In this document: in pieces, positions 33,974-44,000 of the stretch
How the letters are laid out: every line of letters begins with the position of its first letter
How positions within the stretch are numbered: position 1 is the stretch's first letter
DNA from: Beijerinckiaceae bacterium
GTDB taxonomy: Bacteria; Pseudomonadota; Alphaproteobacteria; Rhizobiales; Beijerinckiaceae
Reading direction: 5' to 3'
Assembly (NCBI GenBank): GCA_027533425.1
Contig: JAPZUD010000005.1
Coordinates: 124,001-188,000 of the forward strand
Length of the DNA: 64,000 nucleotides
Translations under genes and position numbers: made by a program
Notes under the pieces: model-generated
What the model was told of the DNA's origin: nothing
Database searches by the model: none
The model's input: the letters and a program-made list of their open reading frames with translations, nothing else

Positions 33974-34333
33974 ATGCCGCGCCCATCGATCCGCGCGGCT
34001 ACCCATGATCCCGCCGTCGAAGGGCTGATCCGCATTCTCGCCGGTATCAAGTTCGATTGTGCGTGCAGGGAACAGCTCGATACCGCCTTGGCGCGCTATT
34101 CGAAATTCTCGGACCTACGCCGTCGAAAACTGGCCTTGTCGGGCGCGCGCGAGCGCGCCCTTCGCATTTCAGGACTTCTGGACCTCCTGAAGGATCTGGA
34201 TGATCTTCCGGTTTCCGAGCCGGATCACTCGGTCTTCCACGAGATGGCCGATCTCTTCCGCGATGTGGTGGTCGCGGCTTCCGAGGCGGAGATGTTGCTT
34301 CGCTCGATCGCCGGCGACGTGGATCGTCTATAG
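33974..34333 (+). CDS. Small helical protein of unknown function downstream of ric
   Basis: A 119-residue, largely helical, charged protein without a signal peptide, starting three bases after the ric stop and so in its operon. CACREQLDTALARY contains two cysteines that could bind a metal. I do not recognise the family. Its stop overlaps the end of the convergent DUF2478 gene by six bases. Confidence 0.65.
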   Translation: MPRPSIRAATHDPAVEGLIRILAGIKFDCACREQLDTALARYSKFSDLRRRKLALSGARERALRISGLLDLLKDLDDLPVSEPDHSVFHEMADLFRDVVVAASEAEMLLRSIAGDVDRL

Positions 34334-34915
34334 GCCGGAACCGCGAGGTTCCACGCCGGATCCGGTCGCTGCTGCGGGACCGTAGCCCAGGATCGCAAGG
34401 AGGCCTGCAACGGTTTCGGCTTCGCCTTCAAGGGCGATCTCCTGGCCCATTCCGCCGGCAAAGGCGCGCCAACTCTCGATATTCCGCCAGGGAACCGCGA
34501 TAACGAGGGGAATGCCCGACCCGATAACGGTGCTGATCAGAGGGCGGAAGCCACCACCTTCGGATTCGGATTTGCCGAACTTATTGAGGATCACGAGCTC
34601 CGGCTCCTGAGAGAGCGATTCCTCGACCATCAACGAGGCCGTCAGCAGCTGGCTGACATCGAGCATGCACCCCCGGGCTTCAGGGCCACGATCCTGAGAG
34701 ATCGCGACATGGCGGCCGCTCCCGAGATCTTCAAGAACCATGTCGCAACGAGACCGTCCGGGCCGGGGCGCATTGTGCTGCACCAATCCGGCCAGGCTGA
34801 CATCCTGTTCAAGCAGCACCATCGCAAGCTGCGTCAGCACCCGATCAGCCCCCGCAGCGTCGGTGTAGACAAGGGCGAGAAGTGCGGGGTCCTGGCTCTC
34901 GTGGAATCGCGACAT
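34328..34915 (-). CDS. DUF2478 family protein, nucleotide-binding-like
   Basis: A 195-residue protein of the DUF2478 group, often found with molybdenum or nitrate genes. An N-terminal beta-strand (PALLALVYTDAAGADRVLTQ), CDMVLEDLGSGRHVAISQDR, ELVILNKFGKSESEGGGFRP and the final LVIAVPWRNIESWRAFAGG fit a THEP1-like nucleoside-triphosphatase relative, though the P-loop is not obvious. ATG at 34915 has AGGAG eight to nine bases upstream. It is the last gene of the long nar operon, after mogA, suggesting a role in molybdenum cofactor supply. Confidence 0.78.
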   Translation of the reverse strand: MSRFHESQDPALLALVYTDAAGADRVLTQLAMVLLEQDVSLAGLVQHNAPRPGRSRCDMVLEDLGSGRHVAISQDRGPEARGCMLDVSQLLTASLMVEESLSQEPELVILNKFGKSESEGGGFRPLISTVIGSGIPLVIAVPWRNIESWRAFAGGMGQEIALEGEAETVAGLLAILGYGPAAATGSGVEPRGSGL

Positions 34916-34930
34916 GGTTGGCACTCCTGT

Positions 34931-35473
34931 TCAGGGGTTCGGGGAAGGACGAAAGGCCGTCAACCGTTCAGGCCGCGTTTCGAGACGCGCGGCACCGATC
35001 AGGTCGAGGCAGTAGGGAATGGCGGGAAAGACAGCATCGAGGCAGGTTGCGATGGCCGATGGCTTGCCCGGCAGGGACACGATGAGGCAACGCCCCCGCA
35101 ATCCGGCCTCCTGCCGGGACAGGATCGCCGTCGGAACCTCGCGAAGGCTGGCGCGGCGCATTTCTTCGCCAAACCCCGGAAGAAGGCGTCCGACGACCCG
35201 GGTCAAAGCCTCGGGCGTCACGTCCCGCGGCGCCGGGCCTGTTCCACCCGACATCAACACGAGATCGCAATGGGCCTTGTCGACAAGATCGATCAGGGTT
35301 TCGGCAATGGCCTCGATTTCATCGGGAACGAGGCGATAATCGCCCTGCCGTTCGCTGGCCAGCACATCGTCGAGATAGGCCTCGATGGCTGGCCCGGAAG
35401 CATCACGATACGTGCCGGCATGGGCGCGATCCGACGCGACGACAATCCCGATCCGGGCGGCAGGAGCTTTCAT
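34931..35473 (-). CDS. mog: MogA-type molybdopterin adenylyltransferase
   Basis: A 180-residue MoCF-domain protein with ARIGIVVASDRAHAGTYRD at the start, LVLMSGGTGPAPRDVTPEA and GRCLIVSLPGKPSAI, the standard Mog/MoaB motifs. It activates molybdopterin by adenylylation before molybdenum insertion. The ATG at 35473 overlaps the carbonic anhydrase stop (ATGA). Its presence in the nar operon makes sense since NarG needs the molybdenum cofactor. Confidence 0.9.
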   Translation of the reverse strand: MKAPAARIGIVVASDRAHAGTYRDASGPAIEAYLDDVLASERQGDYRLVPDEIEAIAETLIDLVDKAHCDLVLMSGGTGPAPRDVTPEALTRVVGRLLPGFGEEMRRASLREVPTAILSRQEAGLRGRCLIVSLPGKPSAIATCLDAVFPAIPYCLDLIGAARLETRPERLTAFRPSPNP

Positions 35474-36231
35474 GAGCGGGGTCCTTCCAACCGCGCATCG
35501 CAGCAACAATCCGCGCCATGCTCGCCGGGCAACGCCTCGAAAGCGGACAGCGCATGCCGACGAACGCCGCTGACCGGTTCGACATTCATGGTGACGCGGT
35601 GGTCGATCGAGGGGAGCTGATCGCGCTCTTCAACAGAAGAAAGATGAGGCCCAAGATCGCGCAGCAGCCCGTCATGGATGCCGTAGATCCAGCCATGCAG
35701 GTGAAGTTCCTGCCCGCGGCGCCAGGCATTTTCCACGAGCGGCGTGGCGGCGAGCCGCCGGACCTGCATCTCGATATTGATTTCGCACAGCCGGTCGAGC
35801 CGGTCCTCCGGCCTGGGGATCCGGTCAAAATGCGCCCGGTGCTTCCGGTGGAGCATGGTCAAAGGCTGGAGCCAGTGATCGAGCATCGCACCGCGCTGCT
35901 CGGCGATGGCGCGATAGACCCCTCCGCAGCCATAATGGCCGCAGACGATGACATGGCGAACGCGCAGCGTGTCGATCGCAAATTCCAGCACCGAGAGGAT
36001 GTTAAGATCGCTCGTATGAACGATATTCGCGATGTTGCGGTGGACAAAAACCGCCCCGGGATCGAGACCGAGCACATCATTGGCAGTCACCCGGCTGTCC
36101 GAACAGCCGATCCAAAGGTAATCGGGCGTCTGCTGTTCGGCCATGCGGCGGAAATAGTCCGGATCGAGCCGGGTTTTCTCGTTGGCCCAGGTGACATTCC
36201 GGTCGAACAGATGATCAAGCGTTTGTGACAT
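35470..36231 (-). CDS. can: Beta-class carbonic anhydrase
   Basis: A 253-residue zinc enzyme with ligands C43, D45, H99 and C102 (in WIGCSDSRV and CGHYGCGGV), interconverting CO2 and bicarbonate. Numbering and sequence follow E. coli Can closely; the C-terminal tail from about 220 is extended and contains a CCC run. Its start overlaps the hemerythrin gene by 17 bases. A carbonic anhydrase in a nitrate-respiration operon is unusual and may help handle bicarbonate or pH during anaerobic growth; this is inference. Confidence 0.92.
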   Translation of the reverse strand: MSQTLDHLFDRNVTWANEKTRLDPDYFRRMAEQQTPDYLWIGCSDSRVTANDVLGLDPGAVFVHRNIANIVHTSDLNILSVLEFAIDTLRVRHVIVCGHYGCGGVYRAIAEQRGAMLDHWLQPLTMLHRKHRAHFDRIPRPEDRLDRLCEINIEMQVRRLAATPLVENAWRRGQELHLHGWIYGIHDGLLRDLGPHLSSVEERDQLPSIDHRVTMNVEPVSGVRRHALSAFEALPGEHGADCCCDARLEGPRS

Positions 36232-36814
36232 GAAATGCCTCCCGACGGGCTTTCATGGCCGCGCTGAGCCCGTGCAATTCGGCCTTCCGGAGCCGGACGC
36301 CGGCAATGGCGAGCACCACGGCATTCTCGACCGCGAGATGCCGGGCCTCCGTGGCGGTATAGGTCAAGATCAGGCCACAAAGCCGCCGTTCGAGCGGAAC
36401 GGGATCATGATCAGCGTCGAGGATGATCGAAAGCCCATGATCGATCGTGCGGACCAATGCCTCATTCATGGCGTGGTCCTGGCTCAATCGGGCCAGAACC
36501 TCGGCAAGGCCATCTTCCGGCAGGGCATGGCGGCGCAGGATCGGGAACAGATCCTCCTCTTCGTCAGCCCAGTGAAGGGGAAGCTCCGACGCCAGAAACA
36601 GATGCAATCGCGCGGCCTGATCCCGGGGGATCTCGGCAAGGGTCGCGGCATAGCGCAAGCCCGCGAGATAACTCCGGTGGCGGTGATGTTCCGCCATGAG
36701 ATAATCAAGCGGCCGCTCCAGAAGCGCAGCCGGCAGCGGCGGCGGCAAAGGGCCTGGCGGTCGCGGCTTCGGCGATGCCGCTTTCAGGGGCTGACTAGCG
36801 CGGGGCCTGGCCAT
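36215..36814 (-). CDS. Hemerythrin-domain protein
   Basis: A 199-residue protein: a proline-rich first 35 residues, then a hemerythrin-like bundle with likely iron ligands in YLMAEHHRHRSYL, LHWADEEEDLFPIL and LSQDHAMNEALVRTI. Such domains bind O2, NO or act in iron handling. The ATG at 36814 has GGGGAGG upstream. The gene overlaps its upstream neighbour by 20 bases and can by 17, so it is tightly coupled in the nar operon. A role as an O2 or NO sensor or scavenger is plausible. Confidence 0.85.
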   Translation of the reverse strand: MARPRASQPLKAASPKPRPPGPLPPPLPAALLERPLDYLMAEHHRHRSYLAGLRYAATLAEIPRDQAARLHLFLASELPLHWADEEEDLFPILRRHALPEDGLAEVLARLSQDHAMNEALVRTIDHGLSIILDADHDPVPLERRLCGLILTYTATEARHLAVENAVVLAIAGVRLRKAELHGLSAAMKARREAFHVTNA

Positions 36815-37154
36815 GGTGATGATCCTCCCCACAGGAACATGCGGGTTGAAGGCCCTGTGGTGGGTTTCGCTCCTCGCTGTCGCGCTTCAGCGCCCAATGG
36901 AGAACAAAGGTAAGGAAGGCCTCCGCAGGGCGCTCGCCCCGTTCCAGCTTGCCCATCACGGCGAGCCAATCTTCATCCTTGGCAAGGCGCGCGAACCTGC
37001 GCACCGCACCGACGACATAGTCCCCTCGCGTTTCCTCGAACAGGGCAGCTTCGGCTTCAATCGCCGTCAACAGAACCAGGTCGCCAAGGCCGATCAGGGC
37101 CTCCTCGGCGAGCCTGTCGTCTGTCAGATTGCGCAGAATGTGACTGAGCATCAT
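36795..37154 (-). CDS. Unknown nar-operon protein with metal-binding tail
   Basis: A 119-residue protein. The N-terminal part is helical (LSHILRNLTDDRLAEEALIG, then YVVGAVRRFARLAKDEDWLA). The C terminus CSCGEDHHHGQAPR looks like a metal-binding tail of two cysteines and three histidines. Two ATGs in a row (37154, 37151) leave the first residue uncertain. It lies between the prolyl isomerase and hemerythrin genes and overlaps the latter. Family not recognised; similar small proteins occur in alphaproteobacterial nar operons. Confidence 0.7.
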   Translation of the reverse strand: MMLSHILRNLTDDRLAEEALIGLGDLVLLTAIEAEAALFEETRGDYVVGAVRRFARLAKDEDWLAVMGKLERGERPAEAFLTFVLHWALKRDSEERNPPQGLQPACSCGEDHHHGQAPR

Positions 37155-37161
37155 GGGCGCC

Positions 37162-38019
37162 TCACTGGACAAGCGGAGTGGAAGAGACGTCCAGCGTGAC
37201 GCCCTCGATCGAGGCGAGGCTCGCCAGTTGCTGGACGTAGTGCCGGGCGGCGATGGCTTGAGCATGCTCCCGGAGGAAAAGCGCGATGCGGTCCCTCACC
37301 TTGTCAAAAGGCAGGTCCCTCCCCTCGATCCGTCGATGCACGGTCACGATGTGAAAGCCGTAGCGGGACTCCACAATCGAGAAGCGATCCGGCCCGACCG
37401 GCAGTTGCGGCAGCATGATTTCAAACTCCGGGACGGTCTGACCGGGTGAAATCTGCCCGAGATTGCCGCCCATCGCCCGGGATGGACAATCCGAATGGGC
37501 CTCGGCCAGGCTTGGAAAGAGCGCCGGCGTTACTTCGACCTCGCGGAGGATCGCTTCCGCGCGCTCCGTTGCGGCTTGCAAGGCCACCGGCCCGCTCTCA
37601 CGCACGCCAATCAGGATATGCGCAACCTCGTAGAGATCCGGCGTGCGGAAGGTCTTGCGGTTGTTGGCGTAGTAGCGCTGCAATTCCTCCTCGCCGGGAA
37701 CCGGCGAGGACACTTCCTGCTCCAACAGCGCGCGGATCCGCGCTTCCTCGTCTGTCTCGCGGCGCCCTTCGCCATCGCTCAGGGGCATCGCGATGATTTT
37801 GAGCCGGGCCGCTTCCTGAAGGAGCAATTCCCGGATAACGAGCGCACGGGCGGCCGCCTGCCAGGCCTCGATCGGCTTGGAAGCCGGGTGGTTCTGGGTT
37901 TCCCGCGCAATCGCCTCGCGCGGGATGATGACGCCATTCACCGTAACGGTGCGCGGCTTGGCGGAAACATTCGGCTTTACGGTGCAGCCGGCTTTGGGGG
38001 CGTCGAGAACAACACTCAT
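37162..38019 (-). CDS. Parvulin-type peptidyl-prolyl isomerase of the nar operon
   Basis: A 285-residue PpiC/NifM-like protein: an N-terminal helical region, then the rotamase domain at about 125-230 with YEVAHILIGV, MGGNLGQISPGQTVPEFE and RYGFHIVTVHRRIEG. There is no signal peptide, so it acts in the cytoplasm. Such parvulins are a recurring extra gene after narI and probably help fold or mature nitrate reductase, as NifM does for nitrogenase. It starts five bases after narI. Confidence 0.88.
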   Translation of the reverse strand: MSVVLDAPKAGCTVKPNVSAKPRTVTVNGVIIPREAIARETQNHPASKPIEAWQAAARALVIRELLLQEAARLKIIAMPLSDGEGRRETDEEARIRALLEQEVSSPVPGEEELQRYYANNRKTFRTPDLYEVAHILIGVRESGPVALQAATERAEAILREVEVTPALFPSLAEAHSDCPSRAMGGNLGQISPGQTVPEFEIMLPQLPVGPDRFSIVESRYGFHIVTVHRRIEGRDLPFDKVRDRIALFLREHAQAIAARHYVQQLASLASIEGVTLDVSSTPLVQ

Positions 38020-38024
38020 GGCCG

Positions 38025-38756
38025 TTACTCCGCCGGCCGGTGCGTCGGGCGCTGCGCATCCGAGCCGGCAAGAGGACGCCGGGTCCGAACGACCTGATAG
38101 CCCTTCCGGCCGAGATACCAGACCGGCGCCGACCAGATATGAACCAGCCGTGAGAACGGGAAGAGCAGGAAGATCGTCATCCCGAGAACCAGATGGGCCA
38201 GATAGGGCCAGTCGAGTCCCTGCAACGTCTTCGCATCAACCGGCTGTACCGTGAGGATGCCTTGCGCCCAGTGCGAGAGCTGGATCATCACCGAACCATC
38301 GGAATGGGCGAGCGAGAACGGCAGGGTGATCAGGCCGAGACAGAGCTGGACCCACAGGATCGTCAGGATCGAGAGGTCCATATAGGTCGAGGTCTGGCGG
38401 ATCCGGGCGTCGAACAACCGCCGGTGCAGCAAGAGGCTGAGCCCGACGAAGCACACCGTCCCGGCAATGCCGCCCGCGACAATCGCGACAAGCTGCTTTT
38501 CCGCCGGCGTCAGAAAGATCGAATAGATGGCCTTGGGCGTCAGCAATCCGACGGTATGGCCAAGGAACAGGAAAAGAATGCCGAAATGGAAGAGGTTCGA
38601 CCCCCAGCTCAGCTGCTTCTTGCGCAATATCTGGCTGGAATGTGCCTTCCAGGTATATTGCTCGCGATCAAACCGGATGATCGATCCAAAAATGAAGGAC
38701 GAAAGGCAGACGTAAGGATACCAGACGAAGAGGATGTGAAAAATGGTGTCGCGCAT
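38025..38756 (-). CDS. narI: NarI, nitrate reductase gamma subunit (cytochrome b)
   Basis: A 243-residue membrane protein with five hydrophobic helices; it carries two haem b and passes quinol electrons to NarH. Characteristic are FGSIIRFDREQYTWKAHSSQ, FHFGILFLFLGHTVGLLTP with haem-ligand histidines, and LVLGMTIFLLFPFSRLVHIW. It starts 18 bases after narJ. Confidence 0.95.
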   Translation of the reverse strand: MRDTIFHILFVWYPYVCLSSFIFGSIIRFDREQYTWKAHSSQILRKKQLSWGSNLFHFGILFLFLGHTVGLLTPKAIYSIFLTPAEKQLVAIVAGGIAGTVCFVGLSLLLHRRLFDARIRQTSTYMDLSILTILWVQLCLGLITLPFSLAHSDGSVMIQLSHWAQGILTVQPVDAKTLQGLDWPYLAHLVLGMTIFLLFPFSRLVHIWSAPVWYLGRKGYQVVRTRRPLAGSDAQRPTHRPAE

Positions 38757-38774
38757 GGAACTCTCCCTCGGGGG

Positions 38775-39527
38775 TCAGCGGCGGGGCGCGGTTGACGTGG
38801 TGACGGCCGGCCTGAGGCTGGCCGGATCGGGGACGGCAAGGCCGGGGGCAGGTCGCCGGGCCTGACGCAGCTTTGAGGCGAGGCTGTCATGCCCGCAGCC
38901 ATCGGAACCGGCTGCCGGGCCGAAGCGGACTTCCTCTTCCTCCCACGCCGCATCGAGGGCCTCGAGATCATCCGGCTCGGGATCGGGCTCGGCCAGCAGG
39001 CGTTCGAGCATCGCGGCATCCGGTTTGACGCGGGCGAGCGCCAGCAGGGCGTCAAAGACCGGGAGATAGATCGCCCCGCGCTTGGCAAGGCGTTCCCGGA
39101 GCGCGGCCATCACCTGAAGCGGCTGCTGGATGAGATCCCGTGCTTCCTCCGGCTGACGGGTCGAGGCGAATTCCAGGAAAAGCGGCAGGAAATCCGGCAG
39201 TTCCTTGGTGGTCGGTGTGAAGCCGCCTTCTTCATAGAGCTGGATCAGGTCCACCATGGCCTGGCCGCGATCCCGGCTTTCGCCATGCACATGCTCAAAC
39301 AGGTGCAGCGACAGCGAACGGGTCCGGTCGAAAAGCAGGATGTAGCGTTCCTGCGCCTCGATCGGGTCGCTGGCGGCGAGCGTGTTGATCAGGCCGGCCA
39401 GCGTCTTGCGCTCCGATGCCGGCAGCCAGGCCTCCCGTTCGAGAACCGGAATGAATTCCGGCAGGGCGGCCAGGAGATTGGCATCGGGATAGGTCAGCAG
39501 TGCAGAGAGAATGCGAAGCGTTTTCAT
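38775..39527 (-). CDS. narJ: NarJ, nitrate reductase assembly chaperone
   Basis: A 250-residue TorD/NarJ chaperone, longer than E. coli NarJ by a C-terminal tail. Core motifs are LSALLTYPDANLLAALPEF, SLHLFEHVHGESRDRGQAMV and ELPDFLPLFLEFAS. It binds the NarG precursor during cofactor insertion. The start is one base past the narH stop. Confidence 0.94.
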   Translation of the reverse strand: MKTLRILSALLTYPDANLLAALPEFIPVLEREAWLPASERKTLAGLINTLAASDPIEAQERYILLFDRTRSLSLHLFEHVHGESRDRGQAMVDLIQLYEEGGFTPTTKELPDFLPLFLEFASTRQPEEARDLIQQPLQVMAALRERLAKRGAIYLPVFDALLALARVKPDAAMLERLLAEPDPEPDDLEALDAAWEEEEVRFGPAAGSDGCGHDSLASKLRQARRPAPGLAVPDPASLRPAVTTSTAPRR

Positions 39528-39528
39528 C

Positions 39529-41055
39529 TCAATAGGCCCCCGCCTTCGGCTTGTCGTTCTTCACCTTCACGCCGCCGAACAGGTTGGTGCTGCTGTCGGA
39601 AGGCAGGCAGCCATCGCCGAACGAGAAGCCGCATTGACCGCGCAACTCGTAGGCATCCTCCGTGACCTCGCGATGCGTGGTCGGGATGACGAAACGGTCC
39701 TCGTAATTGGCGATGGCCATCACGTGGTACATCGCCTCGATCTGGGCCCCGGTGAGGCCCACGCGGGCAGCAACGGCCTCATCGATCACGCCGTCCACCG
39801 TCTTGGCCCGCATATAGGCCCGCATGGCCAGCATACGCTCGAGCCCGAGTGCGACCGGCTTCTCATCCCCCGCCGTAAGAAGATTGGCGAGATATTTCAG
39901 AGGAATGCGGAGCGAGCGGACATCCGGCATACCGCCATCGATGCCCATCTTCCCGGCCTCTGCCGCCGCCGTGATCGGCGAAAGCGGCGGGACATACCAG
40001 ACCATCGGCAGGGTCCGGTATTCCGGGTGGAGCGGGAAGGCGACCTTCCACTCCATCGCCATCTTCCAGACCGGCGATTGGCGGGCCGCTTCGAGCCAGT
40101 TGTCGGAGATCCCATCGCGGCGCGCCTGCTCGATCACGGCAGGATCGTTGGGGTTCAGGAAGATCCGCATCTGCGCTTCGTAGAGATCGGTTTCGTTGGC
40201 TGCGCTGGCGGCTTCCTCGATCCGGTCGGCGTCATAGAGCATCACGCCGAGATAGCGGATGCGGCCGACGCAGGTTTCCGAACAGACCGTCGGCTGGCCC
40301 GCCTCGATGCGCGGATAGCAGAAGATGCACTTCTCGCTCTTTCCGCTCGACCAGTTGAAATAGATCTTCTTGTAGGGGCAGCCCGAGACGCACATGCGCC
40401 AGCCCCGGCACTTGTCCTGGTCGATCAGGACGATGCCGTCTTCCTCGCGCTTGTAGATGGCACCGGACGGGCAGGAAGCAACGCAGGCCGGGTTGAGGCA
40501 ATGCTCGCAGAGCCGCGGCAGATACATCATGAAGGTGTTTTCGAACTGGCCGTACATTTCCTTCTGGATGCCTTCGAAATTCACATCCGCCGAGCGCTTG
40601 GCGAATTCACCGCCAAGGATTTCCTCCCAGTTCGGACCCCATTCGATCTTCTCCATCCGCTCGCCGGTGATCAGCGAGCGCGGCCTTGCGGTCGGAAATG
40701 CCTCGAGTTCGGGCGCCTTTTGCAGGTGCTCGTAGTCGAAGGTGAAGGGCTCGTAGTAATCATCGATTTCCGGCAGGTCCGGATTGGCGAAGATATTGGC
40801 GAGGATCCGCCATTTGCCGCCGATGCGCGGCTCGATCTTGCCGTTGCGCTTGCGGGTCCAGCCACCCTTCCAGCGCTTCTGGTTCTCCCAGTCCTTGGGA
40901 TAGCCGATTCCGGGCTTGGTCTCGACATTGTTGAACCACGCGTATTCCATGCCTTCGCGGTTGGTCCACACGTTCTTGCATGTCACCGAACAGGTGTGAC
41001 AGCCAATGCACTTGTCGAGGTTGAGCACCATCGCGATCTGTGCGCGGATTTTCAT
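39529..41055 (-). CDS. narH: NarH, nitrate reductase beta (iron-sulfur) subunit
   Basis: A 508-residue ferredoxin-type subunit with the four expected cysteine groups: CIGCHTCSVTCKNVW, CEHCLNPACVASCP, CRGWRMCVSGCPYKK (tryptophan replacing a cysteine, giving the 3Fe-4S centre) and CIFCYPRIEAGQPTVCSETC. It relays electrons from NarI to NarG. Eleven bases separate it from narG. Confidence 0.96.
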   Translation of the reverse strand: MKIRAQIAMVLNLDKCIGCHTCSVTCKNVWTNREGMEYAWFNNVETKPGIGYPKDWENQKRWKGGWTRKRNGKIEPRIGGKWRILANIFANPDLPEIDDYYEPFTFDYEHLQKAPELEAFPTARPRSLITGERMEKIEWGPNWEEILGGEFAKRSADVNFEGIQKEMYGQFENTFMMYLPRLCEHCLNPACVASCPSGAIYKREEDGIVLIDQDKCRGWRMCVSGCPYKKIYFNWSSGKSEKCIFCYPRIEAGQPTVCSETCVGRIRYLGVMLYDADRIEEAASAANETDLYEAQMRIFLNPNDPAVIEQARRDGISDNWLEAARQSPVWKMAMEWKVAFPLHPEYRTLPMVWYVPPLSPITAAAEAGKMGIDGGMPDVRSLRIPLKYLANLLTAGDEKPVALGLERMLAMRAYMRAKTVDGVIDEAVAARVGLTGAQIEAMYHVMAIANYEDRFVIPTTHREVTEDAYELRGQCGFSFGDGCLPSDSSTNLFGGVKVKNDKPKAGAY

Positions 41056-41066
41056 GGCCGTTCTCC

Positions 41067-44000
41067 TTATTCGGCAGCCGTGGAAACCTGGTCCGGATGC
41101 GGGCGCTCCAGCCAGTCGACATTCTTGACTTTTCGGATCACGACGAATTCGTCGCGGTTGGTTCCAATCGTGCCGTAGTAGTTGAAATCATAGGCAAACT
41201 GGACGTAGCCACCGATCATATGCGTCGGCTTGAGCACCACGCGTGTCACCGAGTTATGGATGCCCCCGCGCTGCCCGGTCATTTCCGAGCCGGGCACATT
41301 CACGATCTTTTCCTGCGCGTGGTACATGAAGAGCGTGCCCTCCTTCATGCGTTGCGAAACCACCGCGCGAGCGACGAGCGCTCCATTCGAGTTGAAGGCT
41401 TCCACCCAGTCATTGTCGACAATCCCGGCCTTGCGGGCATCGGTTTCGGACAACCAGACGATCGGTCCGCCACGGCTCAGCGTGAGCATCAGCAGGTTGT
41501 CGGTATAGGTGGAGTGGATGCCCCATTTCTGGTGCGGGGTGATGAAGTTGAGCACAATCTCGGTTTCGCCGTTGGGCTTGGTGCCCTTGACCGGATGGAT
41601 GGTCTTGAGATCGATCGGCGGCCGGTAATTGCAGAGCGCCTCACCGAAAGCGCGCATCCAGAGATGGTCCTGGTAGAGCTGCTGCCGCCCGGTGAGCGTG
41701 CGCCACGGAATGTGCTCATGGACATTCGTGTAGCCTGCATTGTAGCAGACCTTCTCGCTCTCGAGCCCAGACCAGGTTGGCGCCGAGATGATCTTGCGCG
41801 GCTGGGCGACGACATCGCGGAAGCGGATCTTCTCGTCTTCCTTGGGCAGGGCCAGATGGGCGTGCTCGCGACCGGTCGTCTTGCTCAGCGCCTCCCAGGC
41901 CTTGACGGCGACTTCACCGTTGGTTTCCGGGGCCATCATCAGGATGACCTCGGTCGCATCGATATCCGAGACGATCCGGGCCAGCCCCTTGTTGGCGCCC
42001 TCGAGATGGGTGCCATTGAGCGCCTTCAGGTGATCGACCTCATGGCCGGTCTTCCAGGCCATGCCCTTGATGCCGTTGCCGAGCGTGTCCATCAGCGGGC
42101 CAAGAGCCGTGAAGCGCTCGTAGATGTGCGCGTAGTCCCGCTGCACCGGCACCACGACCGGCATGGTCTTGCCAGGAATGGGCTCGCACTCGCCTTTCTT
42201 CCAGTCCTTCGGATCGAAGGCCTGTGCCATTTCCATGGCCGTGTCATGCTTGATCGGGTTGAGAACGATGTCGGTCTCTTCGCCCAGCACTTCGGGGGCC
42301 ACCTGCGAAAAGGCCTTGGCGATGCCCTTGTAGATCTCCCAATCCGAACGGGCCTCCCAGGCCGGATCCACCGCACTGGTCAGCGGGTGGATGAAGGGGT
42401 GCATGTCGGAGGTGTTGAGATCGTTCTTCTCGTACCAGGTAGCGGTCGGGAGCACGATGTCGGAGTAGACGCAAGTCGTGGACATGCGGAAATCCAGCGT
42501 GACCAGCAGGTCGAGCTTGCCTTCCGGTGCCTCCTTGACCCAGTTCACTTCCCTCGTGCCGGCAGCCTCCGCCGAGCCGAGATCCTCGCCGAGGACGCCA
42601 TTCGACGTGCCGAGGAGGTGCTTGAGGAAGTATTCATGCCCCTTGCCCGAAGAGCCGAGCAGGTTGGACCGCCAGACGAACAGGTTACGCGGCCAGTTTT
42701 TCGGATTGTCAGGGTCTTCCCAGGCGAACTTGACTTGTCCGGATTTGAGTCCCTTCGCGATGTAATCCTTCGGTTCGAGGCCCGCCGCCTTCGCCTTGGC
42801 GGCAATATCCAGCGGGTTGTCCTCCAATGTCGGGTAGGCCGGCAGCCAGCCCATGCGGACCGCCTGCACATTGTAGTCGATCATCGCGCTGTCCCAGGGG
42901 CCCGCCGGCGCCGTCGGCGAGACAATGTCCATCGCCTTCATCGTCTCGTAGCGCCACTGGTCGGTGTGCACGTAGAAGGCCGAGGTGGAATTCTGCTGCC
43001 GGGGCGGACGGCCCCAATCCAGCGCGAAGGCGAGCGGTGCCCAGCCGGCCTGTGGCCGCAGCTTTTCCTGACCGACATAGTGCGCCCAGCCGCCACCGGA
43101 TTGGCCGACGCATCCGCACATGATGAGCATGTTCATCACGCCGCGGTAATTCATGTCGGCGTGGTACCAGTGGTTCATCGCCGCGCCGATGATGACCATC
43201 GACCGGCCGTTGGTCTTCTCGGCATTGGTGGCGAATTCACGCGCCACCTGGATGATCTTGTCCCGGGAAACACCGGTGATCTTCTCGGCCCAGGCGGGGG
43301 TGTAGGGCAGGTCGGCGTTGTAATCGCCGGTCACATTCTCGCCGCCGAAGCCCTGATCCACGCCGTAATTCGCGACGAAGAGATCATGGACGCTGGCAAC
43401 GAGCGCCTCGCCATCGGCCAGTTTCAGCCGCTTCACCGGGATCGAGCGCTCGAGGATCGAGCCATGATCGGAATGGGTGAAATGCTCATTCTCGATATTG
43501 CCGAAATAGGGGAAGGCAACCTGCGCGGTTTCGTCCTCGATCCCCTTCAGGGTCAGGCGCAGCTTGGTTTCCTTGCCGTCCGAGGCCTTTTCCTCGAGGT
43601 TCCACTTGCCCTGTTCGCCCCAGCGGAAGCCGATCGTCCCGTTGGGAACGACGATCTTGCCGGAGCCTTCGTCATAGGCGACGGTCTTCCATTCCGGGTT
43701 GTTGGTTTCCCCGAGGCCCTTGTCGAAATCCGAGGCGCGCAGGAAGCGCTCCGGCACGAGCCGGCCATCCTGTTTCACCAGGCGCACCAGCATGGGCATA
43801 TCCGTGTATTTCCGGATGTAATCCTGGAAATACGGAACCTGCCGCTTCACATGGTATTCGGTGAGGATCACATGGCCCATCGCCATGGCCAACGCCGCAT
43901 CGGTGCCCTGCTTCACCGGCAGCCAGATGTCCCCGAATTTCGACGCTTCCGAATAATCCGGGCAGATCACCGCGCTCTTGGTGCCGCGATACCGCGCTTC

